DNA of 64,000 nt from CAVREM01 sp963728825 (lineage in GTDB: Bacteria; Acidobacteriota; Vicinamibacteria; Vicinamibacterales; CAVVIG01). Where the stretch lies: positions 558,001 through 622,000 of the forward strand of contig CAVSLA010000005.1 in NCBI GenBank assembly GCA_963728825.1, read 5' to 3'. Under the pieces are notes generated by a model. The model saw only the letters and a program-made list of their open reading frames with translations. It made no database searches and was not told the origin of the DNA. Every line of letters begins with the position of its first letter. Within the stretch, counting starts at the first letter, position 1. The position numbers and the translations under genes are program-made. Below, piece after piece: positions 55,919 through 64,000 of the stretch.

Positions 55919-58177
55919 TCACGACGACCCGGTGGCCTGGTGGTAATACTGGCCGTACTCGCGGCGGTAGTAGCTGGCGTAGTAATAGGCATTACGCTCC
56001 AGCTCGACCCGGTTGAGGACGGCGCCGATGAAGCACGGCCGGCCTCGCTGCAACTGCTCGACGGCCGCCTTGGCGGCCTGCCGGCTGGTCATCTCCGCGC
56101 CGATCACGAAGACGATGCCGGTGGCCGATCCGGCGGCGATGGCCGCGTCGGTGACCGCCATGATCGGCGGCGAATCGACGACCACCGAATCGAAGTGCTC
56201 ACCGAGGGACCGCATGAAGTCCTTGAAGCGCTTCGAGCCCAGCAGCTCGGCCGGGTTCGGCGGAATGCGGCCGGCCGTGACCAGCCAGAGCCCCGGCACG
56301 CTGCTCTTGCGGATCGTGGCGCTCGGCGACGCGTGGCCGACCATCAGGTTCGAGAGGCCGGGCTCCGCCCGTTGCTTGAACATCTCGTGCACCCGGGGTC
56401 GCCGCATGTCCGCGTCGATCAACAGCACGCGCTGTCCGGCCTGCGCGAAGCTGATCGCCAGGTTGGCGGCGACCAGCGTTTTGCCTTCGCCGGGGCCGGT
56501 GCTCGTGACCACCAGACTGCGTGAGCCCTCTTCGGCAGAGGAGAACAGGACGTTGGTGCGGACCGCCCGCACCGCCTCGGCAAAGTTCGGCGGCACCCCG
56601 CTGCTGATGAGCGGCTCGTGGCCGCTCCATGAGTTGGGCTTCAGCGCCGGAACCATCCCGAGATTGGCCAGACCGAGATAGGTCGTGATCTCGTCGGGGG
56701 ACTTGATGCGGCTGTCGACGTACTCGAAGAAGAATGCCAGACCGAACGCCAACACCGTTCCACTGAGCAGCGCCATCGAGAGATTCAGCGCCTTGCGCGG
56801 CGACACCGCATGCTGCGGTCGTTCCGCCTGATCGACGACGCGGATGTTGCTGGACTTCAGCTCGGTGCTGACACCGGTTTCCTTCGCGCGCTGCAGCAGG
56901 CTCTCGTAGATCTGCTTCGTGCTCTGCACGTCCCGTTCGAGCACGCCGTAGTCGATCGCCTTGCGGTTCATCGACTGCGCTTCGACCTTCTGCTGGTTGA
57001 GCGCCGCGATCAGGCTGTTCTCTTTGGCGAGCGCGGCCTGATATTCGTTGCGCACCGACTGGACGACTTTGCCGATCTCGCCATCGAGCTTCGCTTGCGC
57101 GAGCTCGATCGCCGACCGCAGCTTGACGATGTCCGGATGCTTTTCACCGAGCCGTTCCGACAGCTGCCCATGCTGGCTCTGCAGCTGTGCCAGCTCGCCC
57201 TTCTGCTGCTGGATATAGCTGTTGGACAGGACCGCGGGAAAGGTATCGAGTCCGGCTTTGCTGCTGACCAGCGACTGCAGCTGGTTGTTGAGCGCCTGTT
57301 TCAGGAAGCGTTCGGTTTTCGCCTGGGTCACGGCGGCGTTGAGATCGGCGAGCTTCTGGACGACGATGTTCTCGCGGTCCTGCGGCGAAATCGCGTCATT
57401 CTGCTCTCGATAGCGCTGCAGCGCGGATTCGGCGCCCTCGACCTCCTTGCGCTGCTCGGCCAACCGCTCGCCGAGCCAGTCGCTGGCTTCCTTGGAGGCG
57501 AGGAACTTGTACTCGAGGTTCTGCTCGATGTAGCTCTTGGCGATCCCGTTGACGATCCGGGTCGCGAGCTCCGGATCCGACAGTCGGTACTTGACGTCGA
57601 CGAGCCGGCTGTTGCGGATCGGCGAAATTGACAGGTTCTTGAGGAAGCGGTCGATGGCCTGCGACTGTTCGACGGTTTCAGCCCCATCGGTCGCCGGTCG
57701 CGGCTCGGCTTTCGCGCCAAAGAGACCCCAGAGCAGCGGGCCATCATCCGCGCCGGCGCCGCGCACGTGGTCGTTCTGCCAGAGGTTCAGGCTGTCGAGC
57801 GTTTTCCGGGCCAGCGCGCGGCTCTGCAGGATGTTGTACTGCGTCTGGTAGTAGTCGGCCTTGGTGCCCTGCTCGTCGATGACCTCTTTGAAGTTGATGA
57901 CGTTCGGGTTGTCGGCCTCGATGAGCAGCCGCGTTCTGGCCTCGTAGATCGGCGTGACCGTGAACGTATAGACGGTCACCGTGACCAGCACCACCAGAAA
58001 CGCCGTCACCGCCGTCCAACGGCGCTTGTAGAGGACGCGCAGATAGTCGACCAGGTGGCCGTAGTCGGTGGCGGTCTCGAGCGGCGCCGCCTCCATCGGA
58101 CGGCTGGCGGCGGCCGCCAGGCGAAGGTTGCGGGAAGAGTCCGGCTGCTGATTATCGAAGTTCGATTGATCGCCCAT
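55919..58177 (-). CDS. Wzc-like polysaccharide co-polymerase with tyrosine autokinase domain
   Basis: 752 residues. An N-terminal Wzz domain (LRVLYKRRWTAVTAFLVVLVTVTVYTF helix, then PIYEARTRLLIEADNPNVINF) is followed by a long periplasmic coiled coil, a second helix (LNLSMALLSGTVLAFGLAFFFEY) and a BY-kinase domain. Walker A STGPGEGKT begins at 559; Walker A-prime LLIDADMRRPR; Walker B VVVDSPP near 668. A Tyr-rich tail (NAYYYASYYRREYGQYYH, 731-748) is the autophosphorylation cluster. Single-chain form as in E. coli Wzc, controlling chain length and export with the Wza-like protein. Confidence 0.93.
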   Translation of the reverse strand: MGDQSNFDNQQPDSSRNLRLAAAASRPMEAAPLETATDYGHLVDYLRVLYKRRWTAVTAFLVVLVTVTVYTFTVTPIYEARTRLLIEADNPNVINFKEVIDEQGTKADYYQTQYNILQSRALARKTLDSLNLWQNDHVRGAGADDGPLLWGLFGAKAEPRPATDGAETVEQSQAIDRFLKNLSISPIRNSRLVDVKYRLSDPELATRIVNGIAKSYIEQNLEYKFLASKEASDWLGERLAEQRKEVEGAESALQRYREQNDAISPQDRENIVVQKLADLNAAVTQAKTERFLKQALNNQLQSLVSSKAGLDTFPAVLSNSYIQQQKGELAQLQSQHGQLSERLGEKHPDIVKLRSAIELAQAKLDGEIGKVVQSVRNEYQAALAKENSLIAALNQQKVEAQSMNRKAIDYGVLERDVQSTKQIYESLLQRAKETGVSTELKSSNIRVVDQAERPQHAVSPRKALNLSMALLSGTVLAFGLAFFFEYVDSRIKSPDEITTYLGLANLGMVPALKPNSWSGHEPLISSGVPPNFAEAVRAVRTNVLFSSAEEGSRSLVVTSTGPGEGKTLVAANLAISFAQAGQRVLLIDADMRRPRVHEMFKQRAEPGLSNLMVGHASPSATIRKSSVPGLWLVTAGRIPPNPAELLGSKRFKDFMRSLGEHFDSVVVDSPPIMAVTDAAIAAGSATGIVFVIGAEMTSRQAAKAAVEQLQRGRPCFIGAVLNRVELERNAYYYASYYRREYGQYYHQATGSS

Positions 58178-58220
58178 CGGCGTCCCTCTCAGATGTCATT
58201 CGGCACAGGGGCTTCGACTC

Positions 58221-59099
58221 TCAGAAGAACCGCTGGGGGACGATGATCGTGTCTTCTGGTTGGATCCGGTCCGTGAGCTTCACCTTCAGCTCCCGCTTTT
58301 CACCTTTTTCGATGCGGATGATCTGAATCCGGTTCATCGCACCGTTCTCGGTCACACCGCCGGCGAGGGAGAGCGCCTGGAGTACCGTGGTGGTTTTCTG
58401 AACGCCGTAGGCACCGGGATTCTTCACGTGGCCGAACACGTAGATCGTCTCCGCGCGCGGCACAAAGATGGTGTCCCCGTCCTTGAGCTGGAGATTCTGC
58501 GCGAGTGAGCCGCTTTCGAGCTCCCGGATGCTGGCGCGGAAGATCTCGCTGCCGCCCTGTCCGGGACCGACCGGCCCGACCTGATGCCCCTGCGGGCCGC
58601 GGACGATCGCGACCTCGCCGGACGCGGTCGGCAGGGTCGAGCCCGCGCGGGCGAGCGCCTCGATGAGCGTCATGCCGCCGGTCAGCGGCACCGGCCCGGG
58701 CTGACGCACCTCGCCCATCACGAACACCCGCTGACTGCGGTACTGCTCGACGGACACGCTCACCTGCGGATTGCGGAAATAACCATCGGACAGACGACGT
58801 TTCAGTTCGGCCTCGAAGCCGCGCAGCGTCAGTCCACCGGCGGCAATCCGCCCGATCAGCGGGAAACTGAACGTGCCGTCCGCTTCAACGGTGTACTTGC
58901 CGCCCAGGTCCGGCTGATCGAACAGCTGGATGGTGAGCACGTCAGGCGGCCCGATCACGTAGTCGCCGGCTGATTGCGCCGCGCCAGGTTGTGGCGTCAG
59001 CAGTGTGGCCGTGATGGTGAGCGCTCCGATGACGGCCCAGACGGGGGACGAGCTCCCTCGAACGATCCCGACGCGGCGGCGGCAGCCTGGTTGATCCAT
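58221..59099 (-). CDS. Wza-like polysaccharide export protein (Poly_export/SLBB)
   Basis: 292 residues. Signal peptide region (VWAVIGALTITATLLTPQPGAAQ), then a Poly_export domain: DYVIGPPDVLTIQLFDQPDLGGKYTVEADGTFSFPLIGRI, followed by SLBB parts (VFVMGEVRQPGPVPLTGGMTLIEALARAG and IYVFGHVKNPGAYGVQKTTTVLQALSLAGG). It lacks the large extra C-terminal barrel helix of E. coli Wza but is close to GumB/EpsA types. It forms the periplasmic/outer-membrane part of the export channel with the barrel protein just upstream. Confidence 0.9.
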   Translation of the reverse strand: MDQPGCRRRVGIVRGSSSPVWAVIGALTITATLLTPQPGAAQSAGDYVIGPPDVLTIQLFDQPDLGGKYTVEADGTFSFPLIGRIAAGGLTLRGFEAELKRRLSDGYFRNPQVSVSVEQYRSQRVFVMGEVRQPGPVPLTGGMTLIEALARAGSTLPTASGEVAIVRGPQGHQVGPVGPGQGGSEIFRASIRELESGSLAQNLQLKDGDTIFVPRAETIYVFGHVKNPGAYGVQKTTTVLQALSLAGGVTENGAMNRIQIIRIEKGEKRELKVKLTDRIQPEDTIIVPQRFF

Positions 59100-59101
59100 G
59101 T

Positions 59102-60370
59102 CTAGAGCCCGTGCGTGATGCTCACGCCGATCCGCAGGTTGTCGTATTCGCGAAAACGTCTGGTGGTCGACTCGCGCTGCCAGTACGACGCACCGAACGC
59201 CACTCGATACTCCTGCCCGAGGCGGTAACCGAAGCTGCCCGAGTAATTCCAGGTGGTGTCGATCCGCTGCACGGTTGGCACGATCTCCTCCGTGAGCAGG
59301 TCGCGATACTCGTAGCGGTGGCGATCCGCCGAGACGATCACGTCGAAGCGACGTCCCAACGCGCGCCGGATCGAGGCGCCGAACGAGGTGTCGACGAAGA
59401 ACGGCTGCAGCTCTTCGTAGGAATAGGTGAGATCGCGCCGATAGCTGGCGCCGAGGCTGGTCGCCCCGAGCAGCGTGTACGACAGACCGGCCTGCGCGAC
59501 CAGCCCGTTGAACTGCGGCAGCGCCAGCCGATTCGCCGGATTGAATTTGCGATAGCCGACGTAGGCGGTGCCCTTCAAGAGCGCCTGCGGCTTGAACTCG
59601 ACGCCCGGCATCACGCGATAGCTCTCCGAATTCCGAATCGGCGAGAACTCGAACGTGTCGCGCAGCGTTTCGTAGCGCGCGGCCACGGTCGTCAGCGGCG
59701 TGAGCCGATGGCGAGCTATCACTTGAATGCCCTGCCGCTCCCCGTTGAGGGTGCGCTGCAGGCTGCCGCCGTCGAGCAGGGTGTCGGCGTCGTACTGGTT
59801 GTCGGATCGCCGCCCCGACACCTCGATCGAAAAACGTGGCGACACGGCGATTTCCGTGCCGATCGTCATCGAGTGCTCGATGTGCCGGGACCGGACATCG
59901 ATGTCGTAGTTCGGCCGCTGTCGCGTGTTGAGATAGGCGGTCTCGCCAAAGAGCATCAGCCGCGTCAGGTAGATCTCGCCGCGCGCCGTCAGCTGCGGAT
60001 CCATCGATCGTTCACCTTCGTATTTGGTGAACCAGACGAGATCCATCGCCACGGTCGACTTGAACAGCGCCCGCCGCGCCATCGGCACGAACGCCTCGGT
60101 CTGCGGCGAGAGAGTGAAGGTGAAGTCGGACTGCTGCTCGCCGGCCGAATTGAACACGTTGCTGTCGGTACCGAGATCCTTGAGCACGATCTTCGGCTTC
60201 AGGTAGAAGGGTCCGGCGTGCAGCCGCACATCGCGACGCACGTCGTCGACGCGGCCGGACCATGACGGCTGAGCTTGGGCCGGGGCCGGCATCGCCAAAG
60301 TGAGCAAACACAGGAGAGCCGTCGCGTCGATTGGACGGACGGTCGACAGCTTGAAAGCTCGGGCGACCAC
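59102..60370 (-). CDS. outer-membrane beta-barrel protein of the polysaccharide operon
   Basis: 422 residues from GTG 60370 with ribosome site caggag. Signal peptide RPIDATALLCLLTLAMPAPAQAQ. Many amphipathic strands, for example FYLKPKIVLKDLGTDSNVFNS, AMDLVWFTKYEGERSMDPQLTARGEIYLTRLMLFGETAYL, ATSLGASYRRDLTYSYEEL and a final NLRIGVSITHGL. This is the Wzi- or PelB-like outer-membrane barrel class that precedes export genes in acidobacteria. First cistron of the operon; 2 bases to the next gene. Confidence 0.78.
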   Translation of the reverse strand: MVARAFKLSTVRPIDATALLCLLTLAMPAPAQAQPSWSGRVDDVRRDVRLHAGPFYLKPKIVLKDLGTDSNVFNSAGEQQSDFTFTLSPQTEAFVPMARRALFKSTVAMDLVWFTKYEGERSMDPQLTARGEIYLTRLMLFGETAYLNTRQRPNYDIDVRSRHIEHSMTIGTEIAVSPRFSIEVSGRRSDNQYDADTLLDGGSLQRTLNGERQGIQVIARHRLTPLTTVAARYETLRDTFEFSPIRNSESYRVMPGVEFKPQALLKGTAYVGYRKFNPANRLALPQFNGLVAQAGLSYTLLGATSLGASYRRDLTYSYEELQPFFVDTSFGASIRRALGRRFDVIVSADRHRYEYRDLLTEEIVPTVQRIDTTWNYSGSFGYRLGQEYRVAFGASYWQRESTTRRFREYDNLRIGVSITHGL

Positions 60371-60445
60371 GCAGCAGCTCCTGTCTGCAAGGCTTCGAGT
60401 CGACCGGCTTGATAGACGTCGACCCCGCAGGTAACCCGTTTTATC

Positions 60446-60486
60446 GACATCGTGTGCACGATCTTTAGAGCGCTGCACACGATGTC
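60446..60486. promoter_or_regulatory. 13-bp perfect inverted repeat between the EPS operon and divergent lipoprotein gene
   Basis: GACATCGTGTGCA (60446-60458) and TGCACACGATGTC (60474-60486) are exact inverted copies separated by a 15-bp spacer (28 bp from arm centre to arm centre). They sit 76 bases before the operon's GTG on the minus side and 62 bases before the lipoprotein ATG on the plus side. The most likely role is an operator for a dimeric or tetrameric regulator controlling both. An RNA hairpin on either transcript is an alternative. Confidence 0.7.
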
Positions 60487-60547
60487 CCTGGCCATCGGCC
60501 CCGATGCCGACTGCGGACGCGCCGTCAATCAGCCGAAAAAACGGGCG

Positions 60548-61198
60548 ATGATTTCAAGGTCGCTGATCGTCGTCACCGTGATCTGCGCGAGCGGATGCTC
60601 GGCTCCCGAGCGGGGACCTGCGAAGAATGCGCTGAAGCCCACCTACGACGCCGCGACTGGCAGGCTCAAGGAGCTCGCCTACGACGCCAACGGCAATGGC
60701 CGGCCGGATACGTGGACCGAGATGGATGGAACGAGGCCGCTGCGATCTCGCGTCGATCGCGACGAAGACGGCAAGGTCGAACGCTGGGAATATTACGACG
60801 ACAAGAACCGCCTCACCAAGGTCGGCTTCTCGAGACAGGCGGACGGGATTGCCGACGCCTGGGCGTTTTCAGGAGCCGACGGGAAGGTGCAGCGCGTCGA
60901 GACGTCCTCGAGCCGGGACGAGCGCGTCATCGATCGCATCGAATATTACGACTCGGCCCGCGCCAGCGGCGACGGACCGGGAGCGCTCGTCCGTGCTGAA
61001 GTTGACGCCAATGCGGATGGCCGGATCGATCAGTGGGAAACCTACGCCGACGGCGCGCTCCGCAGCGTCGCCTACGACGAAACCGGTGACGGCATCGCGG
61101 ACCGCCGACTCACCTACGAACGCTCTGCCCTGACGCTGATTGAATCGCAGCCTGACCCCTCGGGCCGATTCTTGAAGAGTTTGACGGTCAAACAGTGA
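60548..61198 (+). CDS. lipoprotein with EF-hand-like Asp/Asn repeats
   Basis: 216 residues from ATG 60548. Signal MISRSLIVVTVICASGCS with a lipobox (SGC), then repeated calcium-type loops: DANGNGRPDTWTEMDG, DRDEDGKVERWEYYDDKN, DANADGRIDQWETYADG and DETGDGIADRRL. These resemble the DxNxDGxxDxW repeats that bind calcium in secreted proteins. It is upstream of a RodZ-tail-like membrane protein. Its divergent location next to the polysaccharide operon suggests an envelope role. Confidence 0.75.
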   Translation: MISRSLIVVTVICASGCSAPERGPAKNALKPTYDAATGRLKELAYDANGNGRPDTWTEMDGTRPLRSRVDRDEDGKVERWEYYDDKNRLTKVGFSRQADGIADAWAFSGADGKVQRVETSSSRDERVIDRIEYYDSARASGDGPGALVRAEVDANADGRIDQWETYADGALRSVAYDETGDGIADRRLTYERSALTLIESQPDPSGRFLKSLTVKQ

Positions 61199-61217
61199 AT
61201 CCTCAGACGAGTGAACC

Positions 61218-61974
61218 GTGAAGAGCAACATTGAGAGAGAGCCCGTTACTTCCGAGCAGTTGGCCGAGCTGATCGAAGCGTCGGACCGGCGCATCACCGC
61301 GTTGGGGCATGAAGTCGACCGATGCCTGGCCAGGACGATCCGGCGAGACGATGCCCGGAAGCCCGTGCAACTACCGCTGCAGCAGCCACCACCGTCCCGG
61401 CGCTGGCAGCCCCGCATCTTCGGAACAGTGACTGGCGTCGACCTCAAGGCGGCCGTCTCGCGGCTGACAGCGCGCTGGTGGCAGTCAGGAATCACCATCG
61501 CGGTGGTCGCTCTCGGCGGGTACTTGGCGATTTCTCTGTTTTCGGGTGATGTTCCACCGGTCGACACCTCGACACGGGTGGAGTCAGCGCCTTCGATTGC
61601 GCCCGGGCCGGCGCCCGACCAACCGCTCATGCCTGCGGGTCCAGGCGAACCGGTCAATCCGCCCCGCGAATCCGTCGCGGCGATCGAACCCGTGCCGGTG
61701 GCGGGCCTGACCGTGAGGCTGGTCGCCAACAGCCCGTGCTGGATTCGCGCCGTTGCCGACGGGGCGCAGACCATCGAACGCACGCTGAAGGTCGGCGAGG
61801 CGATCGAAGTGCGGGCCAAGGATCAGAGTACTCCTGCGACTGGGCGACGCCGGGGCAGTCGGCGTCTCGATCAACGGGCGAGCCGCTGCGCCGATCGGGG
61901 GGCGCGGCCAGGTGGTCACGCGCCGATTCTTGCGACGGGACTACCCGGAACGGACGACGGCGGCCGCGACGTAG
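61218..61974 (+). CDS. RodZ-C-terminus-like (DUF4115) membrane protein, frameshifted at 61827
   Basis: Starts at GTG 61218; soluble N-terminal helical part (TSEQLAELIEASDRRITALGHEVDR), one membrane helix (SGITIAVVALGGYLAISLF, about residues 94-112) and a Pro-rich linker. A DUF4115-type domain follows (TVRLVANSPCWIRAVADGAQTIERTLKVGEAIEVRAKDQ). One surplus A at 61827 breaks the frame; removing it restores VLLRLGDAGAVGVSINGRAAAPIG and a stop at 61974. Repaired length is about 251 residues. RodZ-type tails stabilise shape or envelope complexes. As written, the frame instead runs on into a non-family tail. Confidence 0.7.
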
Positions 61975-62034
61975 GCGAAGGACATCTTTCGACTTCACAT
62001 CACGAGATTGTCATCGCCTTCGCGCTGAACGCGT

Positions 62035-62120
62035 CGGCTGGGATCGGCAAAACCGGTCTGTCGCAACGACTTCGGGGCAATTTCGAGAGCTGCCAGAGCT
62101 GGCGTCGGGCTTGCCTCTGG
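62035..62120 (+). ncRNA. possible structured RNA leader (c-di-GMP-I-riboswitch-like), weak
   Basis: GGCAAAACCG (62046 on) and CGGGCTTGCC (62106-62115) can pair at both ends (GGCAA/TTGCC and CCG/CGG). Between them GTCGCAACGAC then TTCGGGG resembles the GACGCAAAGCC-CGGG core of GEMM/c-di-GMP-I leaders. The internal hairpin with the GNRA loop is missing, so the match is only partial. It lies directly upstream of the FN3 repeat-protein gene, a class often preceded by such leaders. Confidence 0.2.
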
Positions 62121-62145
62121 TAGACGCGCCGCTGGTGCGGCGCGT

Positions 62146-63951
62146 ATGACAAACCACATCAGAACTCTCGTGTGCAGCGTGTTCGTCACGCTGCTCTGGG
62201 CGACACCCGGCTCCGCCGAAATCATGCGGCTCGCGTGGGACGCCAACACCGAAGCCAACGTCAGCGGCTACCGTCTCTCGTACGGCACGTCGCCTGGTTC
62301 GCATCCGACCACCGTGGATGTCGGCAATCAGACGACCGTTCTGCTGAACGGCTTCAACGCTGGCCAACGATATTATTTCGTCGTCAGGGCCTACGATACC
62401 GACGGCGCAACGAGCCCACCCTCAGTCGAGATCAGCGGTGTCGCACTGGGTGTGGTGACGTTGACGTCGAGCGCTCTGACGTCGCCGATTCCGACCGGCG
62501 CACCTGTCACCTGGACGGCGATGGCGTCGACGGGACCGACCCTCGAGTACCAGTTCTCGCGGCAGCACCAGCCTTCCGGTACCTGGACTGTCGTGCAGAC
62601 GTATGGGTCGCAGAACACCTTCACCTGGAATCCTCAATCAGGGGACGTGGGCACCTATGTGATGCGGGTCTGGGCCCGAGTGCCCGGTTCGAGCGAGGAA
62701 TTCGACGCCAGACGGGAGACACTGCCCTTCGCAGTGGGAAATTCAGCAGTGGTCGTCGGTTCGGTCGAAGCCAACGTGGCGCTTCCCGCATCGACCGGCA
62801 GCCCGATCGTGTTCAAAGCGCGTGCGTCGGGCGGACCGGCTCCGCTGCAGTATCGCTTCTATCGGTACAACCTGCAGACCAGCACCTGGACGCTGGCGCG
62901 AGATTACAGCACGGCTGACAGCTTCACGTGGACGCCGTCCAGCTCCGAGGAAGGCTCGTATCAATTCCAGGTCTGGGTTCGCGGCGCCGGGTCGACGGCC
63001 AACTATGACGGGTGGCGGACCACCGACGTCGTGAAGATCAAGAATGAGGTGCCTGGCATCGCCAAGGTCTACACCCAGTCATCGTCTCCAGCTGGATATG
63101 GAACGCCGATCACCTGGAAGGCTGACGCCTCCGGCGGCCCCGGACCGCTGCACTACCGGTTCTATCGGCTTGCCCGGGCGACCGGCACGTGGACGCTCGC
63201 GCAGGACTATGGTCCGTCAGACACCTACACCTGGACACCGACCTCTGCCGAGCAAGGCACATACGCCATCCAGGCGTGGGTGCGGCGCAGCGGACAGACC
63301 GCCGCTTACGAGGCGTGGGGCAGCGCCCCGGATTTCGAGGTCACCAGCACGACTCCGGTCATCCGCAGCATTTCCTCCGATGGAGGCGTGCCGGTGGCAG
63401 CGGGCGCACCCATCACGTGGACGGTGGACGCGACCGGAGGCCCCGGCCCGCTCCAGTACGGCTTCTCGCTCTACCGTGTCGGGCTCGATTCGTGGTCGGC
63501 CGTCAAGGCCTACTCGACGAGCAACACGTTCACCTGGGGACCGGGGGTGTGGGATGCAGGGTCGTACGTGCTGCAGGTGTCGGTGATCAAGCCCGGGTCG
63601 ACATCCGCCGACGCGGTCGGGACGACCTCGTTCGACGTCGCCAGCGTTCCCACTCCGACCATTCTCGCGATAACGAGGAGCACCGGTTCCACGCTCAACC
63701 CCGGCATGCCAATCATCTGGACCGTGAAGGCTTCAGGGGGTGGCGCGCCGCTCGAGTATCTCTTTGCCCGCTACAACGCTGCGACCCAAGTGTGGACGAC
63801 CGTGCAAGCGTACAGCTGGGACAACACTTACGGATGGGTTCCAGGACCCGGCGATCTGGGCACCTACAACCTGTATGCGTTCGTGCGACGCGCGGGGACT
63901 ACGGTCCCGTACGAACACGTCGCGTACACCGGGACGTTTATCGTCAACTAA
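62146..63951 (+). CDS. large secreted protein with FN3 domain and five Ig-like repeats
   Basis: 601 residues. Signal peptide to about 25 (ATPGSAE), one fibronectin type III-like domain (LAWDANTEANVSGYRLSYGTSPG, RYYFVVRAYD; to about 100). Then come five tandem repeats of about 100 residues with the pattern GxPITWT, ASGGPGPLxYxFxR, WTxxQxY, TYTWTP and GTYxxxxWVRxxG. Repeats begin near residues 101, 200, 303, 403 and 501. No membrane anchor or sorting tail is visible at the end (GTFIVN). Likely an extracellular adhesin or matrix protein associated with the nearby polysaccharide. Confidence 0.8.
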   Translation: MTNHIRTLVCSVFVTLLWATPGSAEIMRLAWDANTEANVSGYRLSYGTSPGSHPTTVDVGNQTTVLLNGFNAGQRYYFVVRAYDTDGATSPPSVEISGVALGVVTLTSSALTSPIPTGAPVTWTAMASTGPTLEYQFSRQHQPSGTWTVVQTYGSQNTFTWNPQSGDVGTYVMRVWARVPGSSEEFDARRETLPFAVGNSAVVVGSVEANVALPASTGSPIVFKARASGGPAPLQYRFYRYNLQTSTWTLARDYSTADSFTWTPSSSEEGSYQFQVWVRGAGSTANYDGWRTTDVVKIKNEVPGIAKVYTQSSSPAGYGTPITWKADASGGPGPLHYRFYRLARATGTWTLAQDYGPSDTYTWTPTSAEQGTYAIQAWVRRSGQTAAYEAWGSAPDFEVTSTTPVIRSISSDGGVPVAAGAPITWTVDATGGPGPLQYGFSLYRVGLDSWSAVKAYSTSNTFTWGPGVWDAGSYVLQVSVIKPGSTSADAVGTTSFDVASVPTPTILAITRSTGSTLNPGMPIIWTVKASGGGAPLEYLFARYNAATQVWTTVQAYSWDNTYGWVPGPGDLGTYNLYAFVRRAGTTVPYEHVAYTGTFIVN

Positions 63952-63954
63952 ATC

Positions 63955-63993
63955 GGGACGGGGATCTTTTCCGGGAAAAAGATCCCCGTCCCC
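63955..63993 (+). terminator. strong terminator hairpin
   Basis: GGGACGGGGATCTTTT and its complement AAAAGATCCCCGTCCC form a stem of about 16 bp with a short loop, directly after the stop codon of the repeat protein. It is symmetrical and can work on either strand. A similar single-sided gggacgggg-ctttt string occurs at 19227-19241 after the barrel gene. It may belong to a dispersed repeat family. Confidence 0.75.
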
Positions 63994-64000
63994 CTATCCG

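Overview
The window is a GC-rich (visibly well over 60 percent) stretch of Gram-negative chromosome. Several gene types point to Acidobacteriota, most likely a Vicinamibacteria-like soil lineage: an orphan FtsX/MacB-type permease of the acidobacterial duplicated-permease kind, a winged-helix regulator fused to a membrane segment and TPR repeats, many secreted beta-propeller, quinoprotein and c-type cytochrome proteins, and a rhomboid-like gene next to a YdbS/YdbT-type PH-domain pair. The taxonomic call is inference; there is no rRNA or other marker here. I found no tRNA, rRNA, CRISPR array, insertion sequence or prophage.

Layout. 1-9.3 kb (minus strand): two paralogous secreted NHL propellers with Gly/Ala-rich inserts, PH-domain pair plus rhomboid-like protein, a secreted alpha/beta hydrolase, and a c-type cytochrome protein with a small secreted partner. 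9.4-16.3 kb: a PQQ quinoprotein, a divergent cupin, a DUF2157/GDYXXLXY membrane pair and the orphan permease. 16.4-18.5 kb: a TetR regulator facing a two-gene membrane operon, with two near-identical palindromic operators over a consensus promoter. 18.6-35.7 kb: secreted and redox proteins (second quinoprotein-cytochrome fusion, quinone oxidoreductase, third NHL propeller, PepSY membrane protein, cytochrome c, a Tat-exported ThDP enzyme, two related secreted proteins, a beta-hydroxyacid dehydrogenase) and the winged-helix/TPR regulator. 35.9-41.2 kb: small secreted proteins, a DrrAB-type ABC exporter and an AlkZ-like winged-helix protein.

41.3-60.4 kb is the centrepiece: about fifteen minus-strand genes, almost all overlapping or a few bases apart, forming one complete Wzx/Wzy-type surface-polysaccharide operon. 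It starts with an outer-membrane barrel, Wza-like and Wzc-like proteins, then flippase, glycosyltransferases, polymerase, methyltransferase and epimerase, then a glycosyltransferase fused to a phosphoglycosyl transferase, then PglD-, PglE- and PglF-like genes that together would make UDP-diacetyl-bacillosamine, then an O-antigen-ligase-type protein and a HAD phosphatase. A 13-bp perfect inverted repeat lies in its upstream region. Divergent from it (60.5-64 kb) are a lipoprotein with EF-hand-like repeats, a RodZ-C-terminus-like membrane protein and a large secreted protein with FN3 and five Ig-like repeats.

Two window-wide oddities deserve mention. At least seven genes are broken by single reading-frame shifts, six of them with the sense of one surplus base, which looks more like insertion-type sequencing error than biology. 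Several intergenic gaps carry degenerate 8-10 bp tandem repeats or a family of short hairpins ending in CTAC.
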